A stretch of DNA of 64,000 bases from Bartonella elizabethae F9251 = ATCC 49927. GTDB taxonomy: Bacteria > Pseudomonadota > Alphaproteobacteria > Rhizobiales > Rhizobiaceae. Made by a program: the position numbers and the translations under genes. Location of the stretch: positions 310,001 through 374,000 of the forward strand of contig NZ_JADB01000001.1 of assembly GCF_000518165.1 (NCBI RefSeq). The letters are read 5' to 3'. A model generated the notes under the pieces. It made no database searches. It was not told the origin of the DNA and was given only the letters and a program-made list of their open reading frames with translations. Numbering within the stretch: position 1 is the stretch's first letter; each line of letters opens with the position of its first letter. Positions 26,077 to 34,534 of this stretch are shown here, piece by piece.

Positions 26077-26274
26077 ATGAATGGAAATTGGCGTGTTATT
26101 TTTCGCTTTATCGGAACAGATGTGGAGCTTGTTGATTATCAAGATTACCATTGATGAAAGGAATGAAAACAAATGACGCATAATCCCGCCCATTCTAGTG
26201 AAGTTCTAAAAGTAGCTTTTTTAGAAGAAATGGGGATAACAATACCCCAGCCATCCTTTAATAAAATCAGTTAA
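26077..26274 (+). pseudogene. HigBA toxin-antitoxin scrap
   Basis: 26077-26154 encodes only the last 25 residues of a HigB/RelE-like toxin (NGNWRVIFRFIGTDVELVDYQDYH). 26173-26274 encodes the first about 27 residues of a HigA antitoxin (MTHNPAHSSEVLKVAFLEEMGIT), then runs out of register to a stop before the helix-turn-helix. The natural toxin-antitoxin order is kept. Both genes are non-functional fragments. Confidence 0.7.
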
Positions 26275-26493
26275 GTCGAATTTTTAGGAAGCTTTGAGAG
26301 TGAATTGAATCTCTTAACAATTTATTGCTATTGATATCAGTCTGGTAAACTGATAAGTACTCATTTTAGCGCGTTAATTCTCTAATATGCTAAGGTTCTT
26401 TTTGATAATTATTGCCAACACAGTCTTTTAAAAGATTCTTTTCTATTAAGAGAGTGAGTGTAAATGATTGAGGCGCACTTAAGTAGATAAAAG

Positions 26494-26944
26494 CTAGTTG
26501 GATGGGTTATAGGAACGCCAGCGAGCAATTTTTCGTATTCCGCCATCTTCATTACGTCGTACAGCATAAAAATAACGCTGATCAGGAAATACATGCCGCT
26601 GCATGTCGCGGACAATATGTGCAGTATGGCCATAAGGTGCTACATAATCAATAAACCATACGTATTTTCCAGTCTGCCAGTCAGCATTGGGCAAAAGCTC
26701 TCCTTTTTCAAGCATGGATTGATGATTTTTTTCATCTAAAAAAGCCCAAGTGATAAAGGCGCAAAATTCCCCATGCTCATTTTGATAGAGTTTGTATTGC
26801 CCAACCCGTAAGGCTGCTTCTCAAGTTTCGTTCGATATCCCAGATTAGCCAACGGCGGTGTAGGGGGGATTGAAGCATTAAAACGACCATAGCTCCTAAA
26901 GCCATTATTGGGTTTATGAGTGAGGGTGATGGAGTTTCATTCAT
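26494..26944 (-). pseudogene. HlyC-like toxin-activating lysine acyltransferase, frameshifted
   Basis: Two frames form a protein of about 150 residues. From ATG 26944 one reads MNETPSPSLINPIMALG...MLQSPLHRRWLIWDIERNL. After a one-base shift near 26814-26824 it becomes LRVGQYKLYQNEHGEFCAFITWAFLDE, then WQTGKYVWFIDYVAPYGH and VFPDQRYFYAVRR. The LHRRW block with the HlyC His position and the W..G...W.ID..AP.G block are hallmarks of HlyC, which transfers fatty acyl groups from acyl carrier protein to lysines of an exported toxin. It starts 5 bases after the HlyD stop, so it is the third gene of the secretion operon. Confidence 0.75.
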
Positions 26945-26949
26945 ACAGA

Positions 26950-28275
26950 TTATCTTTCTTTTAGGGATTGTTCTAAAACTTTGGTAATAGGTTCAAAGAA
27001 ATAAGAAATGAGACGCCGTTTTGAAGTAATTACATCAGCTGTTACGGTCATGCCAGGGATAAATTTAAGCTCTTGGTGATTAAAAGTGATGTGATCTTGG
27101 TCGATTTTGATTAAAACAGCATAAACACCATTAATTTCTTGTTGATGGCGCGCTGTTGCACCTACATTCATAACGGTACCGTAGATAACGCCGTAGCGTT
27201 CAGGTGGAAAGGCAGAAAATTTTACGTAAGCACGTTGGCCTTTTTCTAAAAAAACAATATCTCGATTATCAAAAAACGCTTCAACAATGAGCCCCCCTGA
27301 ACCAGGGACAATACGCATCAGAGTTCTACCCGCTTCTACAAAGCCACCCAAAGTGTGGATACTTAAATCATCAATGCGTCCATCAACAGGGGCGTAAAGT
27401 GATAAGTGGTCAAGACGATATTGGCTGCTGTCAAGTTTGGCTTTTAAGCTTTGAAGAGAGAGTTCTGTCTCACGAGAAAGCTGTCGATAGCGGGCGATTT
27501 CATCAGAAATAAGGCTTTGTCTTTGTTGACGGAGTGCTTCTATTTCAGCAGCATTTTCTTCCAAGCGTCTTTGATTGGCTAAAATTTCATGTTCCACATT
27601 TTTAAAGTCATGTAAACGTTCTAAATAAAGAGAATGGCTGATGACTTTTGTTTCCATCAAGCTTTTGGCTGCTTTGAGCTTTTCTTGGCTTAATTGTTGA
27701 TCATCTCGTAATCTATCCAATTGTGCGTATTGGACAGCACCGCTTCGTGTAACACGATCAGCTTGGGCTTTCAGTGCTTTTACTTTATCTTGTAGTGATT
27801 GAAGGGTCGCATGGATGAGTTTTTCTCCCTCCATTTTTGCTGTTTTGTTGCTAGAGGAAGAGATTTTCAAATAAGCGAGCCCTTTGGTCACAAAATCTTT
27901 ATCCAAAGGATCTCTTTCACTTAAGGCAGCTAAAATCGCAGCGGCAATTTGCCCTTGAAGGGTCTGTTGAGCGATATCGGCTTGGACACGTGCGCGCTCA
28001 TTTAAAGCTTCACGCGGATCCAATTGAATAAGGAGGTCCCCTTGATGAACGAATTGCCCTTCTTTTACGAGGATTTTTTCAATGCGTCCTGTATTTTGCG
28101 CTTGGACAAGTTGAACATAGGAAGTGGGAATAACTGATCCTTGTCCCCGTGCAACAATCTCTATTTTGGTGATAAAACTACCAATGACAATAAAAAGGAA
28201 TAAGGCGACCAAAACAGTAACCACCATATGAAGTGTTGGCGATAAAGGGCGCAAATGGGGAGCCTTATCTGCCAT
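26950..28275 (-). CDS. HlyD-family membrane fusion protein of a type I secretion system
   Basis: A 441-residue periplasmic adaptor. It has a short cytoplasmic start, one membrane helix (about 17-38), a biotinyl-lipoyl-like half-motif (VQAQNTGRIEKILVKEGQFVHQGDLLIQLDP) and a long coiled coil (about 95-290, full of Gln, Leu and Arg heptads). The second lipoyl half follows (LYAPVDGRIDDLSIHTLGGFVEAG), then a beta-barrel end. It bridges the ABC exporter to a TolC-type channel, which is not encoded nearby. It is the only intact gene of the operon and overlaps the ABC gene by 11 bases. Confidence 0.9.
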   Translation of the reverse strand: MADKAPHLRPLSPTLHMVVTVLVALFLFIVIGSFITKIEIVARGQGSVIPTSYVQLVQAQNTGRIEKILVKEGQFVHQGDLLIQLDPREALNERARVQADIAQQTLQGQIAAAILAALSERDPLDKDFVTKGLAYLKISSSSNKTAKMEGEKLIHATLQSLQDKVKALKAQADRVTRSGAVQYAQLDRLRDDQQLSQEKLKAAKSLMETKVISHSLYLERLHDFKNVEHEILANQRRLEENAAEIEALRQQRQSLISDEIARYRQLSRETELSLQSLKAKLDSSQYRLDHLSLYAPVDGRIDDLSIHTLGGFVEAGRTLMRIVPGSGGLIVEAFFDNRDIVFLEKGQRAYVKFSAFPPERYGVIYGTVMNVGATARHQQEINGVYAVLIKIDQDHITFNHQELKFIPGMTVTADVITSKRRLISYFFEPITKVLEQSLKER

Positions 28276-29932
28276 TTTTTGCCTCCAGATCAGAGAAATT
28301 TAATACGGTTGCATGCTTGGGAAAAAGATCACTTTTGTGGGTAATGACGAGAACAATACGCTCTTGTGAAAGTTTATATAAATGTTCAACGATTTGTGCA
28401 CTGACCCTGTCATCCAGAGCGGAAGTAGGTTCATCCAAGATAAGAATCTGCGGTTCGATGAGAAAAAAACAAGCCAATGCTAGGCGTTGGCGTTGTCCAC
28501 CTGATAAAAAGCCACCTTGCTCGCCTACTTGGGTATGAAGCCCTTGCGGCAATTGAGAAATCAAATCATGACAAGCACTTGCATGAAGGGCAGCAACGAT
28601 TTCATTCTCAGAGGCATTTGGTTTTGCAAGAAGCATATTTTCAAGAATGGTTCCGGAAAAAAGGCAAGGACTTTGAGGAAAATACCCAATTGTTTGGCGC
28701 ACACTACGGATATCAAAGTTTTGTATAGATTGGTTGTTAATCAATATCTGTCCATTTGTTGGAGGGTAAAGACTACAAAGGAGTTTCGCAAAGGTTGATT
28801 TTCCGCAGCCTGAAGGACCAAGCAACATAATGGGTTGCCCAGGCTTTAAACAAATATCAAGATGGTTAACAATAGGTGTTTTTCCATAAGAAAAGCAGAT
28901 ATTTTGGGCTTCAAGTTGAGGGCTTGTGGTGAGTTGAAGGGGGGCTTTTCTTCTTCCCATTCTGAAGGTGCGTTAAGAATATCACCCAAACGAAGACGAG
29001 AGATTTTCAAATGCTGCCATTCTTCCCACAGGGAGGCAAGGCTTAAGATAGGACCAGAAACATTGCCAGCGAGAAGATGAAAAGCAACAAGTTGTCCTAG
29101 TGTGATTTGATTTTGCAACACTGCCTGAGCACCAAAAAAGATAATAAAAATGGTAAAAATGTCACCAAAAATATGGCTTAAAGCTCCATTTAAAAGATGA
29201 AATTTACTGGTCGTAAGACTTTGATCGAGACTGCGGGCTAAAGTTTCTTGCATGCGTATCGTATGAGCAGATTCTTTTACGTGTGCTTTGATGGCTTCAA
29301 GATTGGTAAAGCTTTCAATAAGGCGTGATTTATGGGCGGCTTGCAGAGTGGAATGTACGACGTAATTGGCGGCGTAAAAAGGGACCAACCGATGCTAAAG
29401 AGCCCATTTGTAAGGGCAAAATGATAAGAACAATAAAGGTAAGTTTCGGACTAATGGAAAAGAGTGCAGCAAGATAAATAATTGCAAACAGAACATTCAG
29501 GACAGTTGTGGCGATGGTTCCTGTTAGAAACCCGCGAATTGTATCAACCTCTCCAATACGCGAAAACAGTTCCCCCACTTTCCAATGACGTAACACAGAC
29601 AAGGAGAGGCTTAAAAGATGGGTGTAAATACGCCGTCCAAATTCTAGCGTAAGCCGATTGGCTAAATAAGTGCCTAGGTAACCTGATAGAGTGCTAAGAG
29701 CGGTACTAAAAAGCATGATAGCAACCATCAAGACAACGATAGCATAGAGACTTTCAAGGCGCTGAAAAGGGAGAATGCGGTCAATAATTGCTTGAAAAAT
29801 AAAAGGATTTACCAAACCCAGCAAACGCAAAACAACAGCAACGCAACTAAGTTCGATGACATAATAAATATATTTCTTTGTTATTCTTGTAAACCAAGAG
29901 AAGGCTACAGGTTTTTCTTGTGAATGCTTCAT
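28265..29932 (-). pseudogene. HlyB-like type I secretion ABC exporter, two frameshifts
   Basis: Three frames add up to one exporter of about 555 residues. A membrane domain of six helices (from ITKKYIYYVIELSCVAVVLRLLGL) is followed by an ATPase domain with Walker A GPSGCGKST, signature LSGGQRQRLA, Walker B ILILDEPTSALD and the switch VITHKS. Frame is lost at GGG 29334-29336 (one base too many) and at G6 28939-28944 (one too few). The protein starts almost directly with the membrane domain and lacks the N-terminal C39 peptidase or peptidase-like domain of HlyB and CvaB. It heads the leftward operon ABC-HlyD-HlyC and diverges from the Gly-rich gene. Confidence 0.85.
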
Positions 29933-30163
29933 TTGAATTTATGTTTGTTTAAGAGAAAGAGCGATGGATGTAGTATATTTTAACAGTATTGTAAATATTA
30001 TTATTGCTTAATTGAAATATACAGTTTGTGAGAATATAATATAAATATAATGTATTTATTATTTATATTTATATTTTTTAAATTTATATTTGACATTCTT
30101 TAGACAGCATAATAATGATAGTTCCCGCGGTATCATTGTGATGCAGTTTTTTAAATAGATATT
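29933..30163. promoter_or_regulatory. Divergent promoter region, very AT-rich
   Basis: 230 bases between the exporter operon and the Gly-rich gene, containing long A/T-only stretches. It must hold both promoters, and the layout implies shared control. No specific operator could be recognised. Confidence 0.4.
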
Positions 30164-30175
30164 GGGAGGATTTAA

Positions 30176-30818
30176 ATAGGGGAGTTCAAGCTCATCACAT
30201 GATTCAATTAGTAACTCACAACCACACAGTTGGCTTTTTCCAGAAGATGATCATAATACAGACGCTTATGCTCAAGAAGCAGGTAACGGTGGCATTGTAG
30301 GATTAGTATTAGGAGGTGGTGCTGGTGCAGCGGGAGGTTCTATTGCTAGACCAGGAGGTGCAGGTGCTGGCTTTCTCGGTGGAGCAGTAAGCGGCGGAAT
30401 AGGAGGAGCTGGTGATGCCTTGGTAGATAAGTACAATCAATTTCATCCGAATCCGAGCTGTGAAGTAAGCGATTATGTTGAAGCAGCTGCCATAAAGGGA
30501 GGGATAGGAGCAGTAGGAGGAGCATTAGGTGGTTCAGTGGCAGGTCCTGTTGGTGCTTTCACTGGAGCAGTAGGCGGGGGATTAACAGGAGCAGCTAACG
30601 GTTTTGTAGATAAGTATAATCAATGTCATCCAAATCCGAGCTGTCAAGTAGGCGATTACGTTGAATCAGCTGCTATAAAGGGAGGGATAGGAGCAATAGG
30701 AGGTGGAATAGCAGGAGCTTCTGGAGGTCTTGTTGGTGCGCTCGGTGGAGCAGTAGGCGGCGGATTAGAAGGAGCTGTTAGCGGTTTTATAGATAAATAC
30801 AATCAATGCCCTCCGTAA
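30176..30818 (+). pseudogene. Gly-rich tandem-repeat bacteriocin-like protein, start codon damaged
   Basis: An open frame of about 212 residues, with no Met at its head. It has a hydrophilic leader (SWLFPEDDHNTDAYAQEAGNGG), then Gly/Ala-rich helices full of GxxxG. Two exact 61-residue repeats (30423-30605 and 30606-30788) each start VDKYNQ and carry HPNPSC plus DYVE(A/S)AAIKGGIG; a cut third copy ends IDKYNQCPP. A ribosome binding site GGGAGGA (30164-30170) precedes ATAGGGG. Without the extra A at 30178 this would read ATG GGG and open the frame, so the start was probably lost by one base. Composition and the neighbouring exporter suggest an exported membrane-active peptide. Confidence 0.6.
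30423..30815 (+). repeat. 183-bp in-frame tandem repeat, 2.1 copies
   Basis: Copies at 30423-30605 and 30606-30788, with a 27-base partial copy after them. The period is exactly 61 codons. The first part (VDKYNQ to GGIGA) is nearly identical between copies and the glycine-zipper part more divergent, which points to selection on the Cys-containing segment or to an older duplication. Confidence 0.85.
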
Positions 30819-30972
30819 AATGGAGGAACACTGTTTCTAATTTATTTAGAAAATAACGATAAAGATATTTCTGAGATCAGTGATATTATAAACATCTTTA
30901 AAGCTACGGCTAAACTGATTTCAGGGATATTTTTGTGTATGATAACAGATATTTTATTTTGGATTTTTTATT

Positions 30973-31152
30973 ATGTATACTTTTATTAGTTCCTTAGTGA
31001 CAGCAATTGTATTTGGATTTTCCATGTTTTTTTACAATAGATTTAAAGGTGAGAACTGGAGTATAAAAAGGACAATATTAATAACAATTAGGTTTTTTAT
31101 ATTATATTATTCTGGAATTTTATTAGTTAAATATATAGGAATTTTAAAATAA
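30973..31152 (+). CDS. Small two-helix membrane protein, candidate immunity protein
   Basis: A 59-residue product with two hydrophobic helices (about 4-20 and 36-54) separated by a basic loop FFYNRFKGENWSIKR. It follows the Gly-rich gene in the same direction. Bacteriocin operons usually place a small membrane immunity gene just after the structural gene, and this fits in size and position. No ribosome binding site is clear. The loop motif recurs in the next small gene. Confidence 0.5.
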   Translation: MYTFISSLVTAIVFGFSMFFYNRFKGENWSIKRTILITIRFFILYYSGILLVKYIGILK

Positions 31153-31434
31153 TATAGAATTACGTTATTACATTATTTTAAGAATATAATTATAATGTAT
31201 TATTCGTAAATTTTTTATAATAAATAATATATTATAATTTAAATTTATGTATTATAATTATAATAGAATTTAAAAATATTACTCGTACTGAATGAGTGTT
31301 ATTTATTATAGTAAATTAATTTTTTATATATAAAATTATTAATATATATATTTATATATTAAAATAAAATATTTTATCACCTTAAATAAGCTTTATTTCC
31401 AATAATTATTTTATATATTTTTAAAGATTTTTTT

Positions 31435-31649
31435 ATGAGTGATATTATTCATATTATTGCAGAGTTATTATCTTATACATGTTCTTTATTTATATTTTTC
31501 TATGCAGCGTTTTTACATTATAAATTTAAAGGTTATAGTAATAAAGAAATTTTGAAAAAATGTTGTTAAGCACATTTTTGTTCATTATATTTATTATATT
31601 ATTGTCTATAACAGTTTTTATTTGTTTACGTTATTTATATGGACAATAA
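31435..31649 (+). pseudogene. Second small membrane protein of the same type, frameshifted
   Basis: From ATG 31435 the frame gives MSDIIHIIAELLSYTCSLFIFFYAAFLHYKFKGYSNKEIL and stops at 31569. After the A6 run (31555-31560) the next frame continues MLLSTFLFIIFIILLSITVFICLRYLYG to a stop at 31647-31649. One extra A would join them into a two-helix protein of about 71 residues with the same FFY...(Y/N)(K/R)FKG loop as the previous gene. A possible second immunity or accessory copy. Confidence 0.45.
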
Positions 31650-31963
31650 TTATTTATATAATAATATTTTGATATAAATATTTTATAATAATTTATTTAT
31701 TATTTTATATACTATTAATCTTTAAAAAATATTTACTGATTAAAGTTGGAAAGAGAGTTTAATATTATCATCAATATTTCTGTTTTTTATTTGCCGTTTT
31801 TAAATCTTTTTAATTATTTCAAGAATGGGTCGTTTTGAGATTATTGTCTTTTGTATAAGGATTGTTAGTTTATAGATTAAAAAAAAGATTATTTTCTTAT
31901 GTATCATATTCATTGAAAAGTAAGCAATTTTTATGAAATGAAGTGCCTTATCTCTCTTGATTT
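31650..31963. other. AT-rich spacer, no gene seen
   Basis: About 310 bases separating the accessory region from the first core gene on the right. No open frame with a start signal and no clear terminator. Confidence 0.4.
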
Positions 31964-32749
31964 TTATCCATCATCTTGTGAGAGAGGAAGTGAAGCGATT
32001 TCTGTATCAAGGGCATCCATAAAATCGATAATAAAGGCAGCATTGGTTCCTAAATCTTTTGGTAAATAACGAGAAGCAGAGCGCATATCAACAAAGGTGG
32101 TATCACCTTCATCAGTTAAGCGGATCACGATGTCTGAAATAAAACCGAGGTAAAAAGTTTTAGCTCTCGTTTCAATATAAATCTCATTTTCTTCGCCTTT
32201 AAATTCTCGTTGCGCTACAATAGGCCAATCATACGCAGCCAAAACATTCAGAACGGATTCGCGAATGCGTTCAGGTGCGCCATCATAACGGCGCCCCGAC
32301 ATTTCTGGCCATTGTGACCTTTGTAATGTTTCTTGTTCAAGCAAAACACTTTTGAGTGGTAAAGCATCACTGGGGCGCATTGTGCGAAAAAAAGCCGGTG
32401 GTCTTTGTGTATCGGTAGAAACATCGTAAAGAGCAGGTAAGGTAAACCAAAGTCCAAAAAATAATACCAATGGTGTTGCAGTTATGAGTGAATAAAGTAT
32501 TCCTTTTAAAGCTTTCATTCCCCCCAGAGCTCCATAGACCCACAAACTATGAAGTGCTTTAATAGCGAGAAAAACAGAAATAATCACACAGCCAGTAGAG
32601 ATACAGGTCAAAATTATAAAGTCGGTTACATGAATGACGGAAAAACGTTGTAAGATGACCGAAAATAATAAAATAAAAAACGCTAATCCTCCAAATCGAG
32701 GGGACCATACCGCTGCTCTTGAAATTAACCGAACATATTTCTTCTTCAT
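31964..32749 (-). CDS. DUF1499 membrane protein
   Basis: A 261-residue inner-membrane protein. Three hydrophobic helices lie in the first 110 residues, followed by a soluble DUF1499-like domain (RRYDGAPERIRESVLNVLAAYDWPIV... DIVIRLTDEGDTTFVDMRSASRYLPKDLGTNAAFI). The strand pattern and the D(M/I)RS.SR motif fit the family. Its role is unknown. It stands alone and marks the return to core genes with intact frames. Confidence 0.8.
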   Translation of the reverse strand: MKKKYVRLISRAAVWSPRFGGLAFFILLFSVILQRFSVIHVTDFIILTCISTGCVIISVFLAIKALHSLWVYGALGGMKALKGILYSLITATPLVLFFGLWFTLPALYDVSTDTQRPPAFFRTMRPSDALPLKSVLLEQETLQRSQWPEMSGRRYDGAPERIRESVLNVLAAYDWPIVAQREFKGEENEIYIETRAKTFYLGFISDIVIRLTDEGDTTFVDMRSASRYLPKDLGTNAAFIIDFMDALDTEIASLPLSQDDG

Positions 32750-33384
32750 GAAGTTTTTTCCCTCGACTGTAAACTATAAGCAAAGTTTTTTCAGATGACA
32801 TATCCTACAAAAGTTTTTGCTCATAAGACAAAAGTAAAGCACTTATTTTTGAGATCAAGGATGCGTGATATTTCATCAATTTTTAGCGATTGTTTTAGGG
32901 CTTTCATTGAAGGGAATAAGTGTTTTTTACAGCACTTTGTTCTGTCATTGATTGAATTTTAGGAGAATGTTTGTCAATAAATAGCAATAAACTCAAATAA
33001 CAAGTTTTATTATTGGTATCAGTATATTTGTTGAGAACTTTACCCTTCTTTTTTTCTCTAGTTGTGTGCAGTTTTTTATCGGATGATGCCTATCAAATAT
33101 AACATTGTTTAACAGAGATTTCATTCTATCTCATATTTGATAATCAATGGGCTGATTTTTTCTGTATACATCTGTAGGTATACATGTGTGGCGGAGTTGT
33201 ATTTCAATAAAGGGCTATTGTGAGAGGATTGAAAATACTTTATCGCACTCAATAAAAAATGAGGGATCAAAATCAGACAAATCTAAATTTGAATATTCAA
33301 TTCATAGAGGAAAAAGATGACTGCTTTGATAGGTTTTGTTTCGTTTTTACTAAAAAGTAAGTTGCTGTAAAAGTGAAGATATTT
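32750..33384. other. Intergenic region, no gene seen
   Basis: About 630 bases, AT-rich, between two minus-strand genes. Only shadow frames without start signals are present. Confidence 0.5.
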
Positions 33385-33924
33385 TTATTCATAAAATATG
33401 TGGCAGGTCGCTGATGAAAGAAAAGCTTCACTTTCTTTTTTTGCAATGGAAGAGGGGGCAAAAATACGTAAAATGACAAAACCTTCATTTAAATTTTTAG
33501 CAACTAAAACTGAATTAGCATTTATTTTAGGTTTTGACTTTTTGAGTTCTATTATTTGTATGGGTTTTCCAATGATAAGGTCGAGTGTCGCATCAGGGGC
33601 TGTTCGGTCATTAAGGCTGTAAAAAATAATTCCGTTGTGTGTGTAGGCTGCCAGTGACCAAAATTGTTGTGTTTTCAAAGCCTTTAAATGAACAGGTCCG
33701 TTTTCAAGATTAAATCTGCAGACTTTAAGAAGAAAGAGTGGATCAGCAGATTGTTGAATAGGATTATCGGGAGTAAAATCAACAAATTGATAAGGGGCTC
33801 CAGATTTTTTAAGGCTTGTCCATATATTATTTTGTGCCCAAGTGGGGATCAGAAAGAGAAAGCAAATATGAACGATAATAGCGCCAATGATGGCGAGCAG
33901 TGCGGTATGAATAAATCTAGTCAC
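33385..33924 (-). CDS. DUF1254-type envelope protein
   Basis: A 179-residue protein with an N-terminal membrane anchor (about 8-28) and a periplasmic domain (SADPLFLLKVCRFNLENGPVHLKAL...FWSLAAYTHNGIIFYSLNDR). In related genomes DUF1254 and DUF1214 proteins occur as a pair beside PBP1a, exactly as here. It overlaps the DUF1214 gene by 8 bases. Function unknown, probably in the cell envelope. Confidence 0.75.
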   Translation of the reverse strand: MTRFIHTALLAIIGAIIVHICFLFLIPTWAQNNIWTSLKKSGAPYQFVDFTPDNPIQQSADPLFLLKVCRFNLENGPVHLKALKTQQFWSLAAYTHNGIIFYSLNDRTAPDATLDLIIGKPIQIIELKKSKPKINANSVLVAKNLNEGFVILRIFAPSSIAKKESEAFLSSATCHIFYE

Positions 33925-34534
33925 AATTTATTTGTCCTGATGGGATTTGTTCTATTGAGGGCATGGTGAGCTTTTTTAATGCCGTTGCTGAGATGATTGA
34001 GGTATCGTATAAGGTAAGAATAAGCCCGAATTCTTTTTGACTAACGGTTGCAAGCCAATTGCCAGCTTGCGGTGTAGGTGAAATATGGATACGCAATTCG
34101 CCATCATGCTCATAAGTAATAGCGTTCGTGTGGAGTTCAAAAGGTATTTCTTTTGATGAAATATAGGGTTTAAGGGATTTATCAGCTGTATAAAGGGTAA
34201 AAAGACGGGTTTCAGGGATGGTGCCTTTGAGCAAATAATGACAGTGAGGGTGGAGTGGACGCCCTTGATTATCTTGCCAAATCTGGAATTGAATACCTTC
34301 AGTGCGTCCGAGTGAAACAATGCCTTGTTTGGCAGTGCGGGCGCGGGTGTAAGGATCCATATTGGTGGTACCTACTTGTGGGTACGCACTCCATTTTCCA
34401 ATTGTAAAGCGTCCAAAATGAGGAAAGGAATTGAGCACATAGTCGACACTCAGTGTTCCACATAAAATGGAAAAAGCGAAGATAAAAAAGAAAATGGTCA
34501 TATTAAAAAGCATCAGTGAATATTTTGAATTCAA
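33917..34534 (-). CDS. DUF1214-type envelope protein
   Basis: A 205-residue protein with one N-terminal membrane helix (about 8-29) and a soluble part. That part contains VGTTNMDPYTRARTAKQG, a frequent DUF1214 motif, and ELRIHISPTPQAGNWLAT. The stop of the upstream PBP gene overlaps its ATG by four bases, so it is translated with PBP1a. Its partner DUF1254 gene follows. Confidence 0.8.
   Translation of the reverse strand: MNSKYSLMLFNMTIFFFIFAFSILCGTLSVDYVLNSFPHFGRFTIGKWSAYPQVGTTNMDPYTRARTAKQGIVSLGRTEGIQFQIWQDNQGRPLHPHCHYLLKGTIPETRLFTLYTADKSLKPYISSKEIPFELHTNAITYEHDGELRIHISPTPQAGNWLATVSQKEFGLILTLYDTSIISATALKKLTMPSIEQIPSGQINCD

Noticed and set aside
30176-30818. RTX toxin
   Set aside because: The Gly-rich repeats lack the calcium-binding GGxGxDx(L/I) nonapeptide and contain Cys, which RTX repeats avoid.
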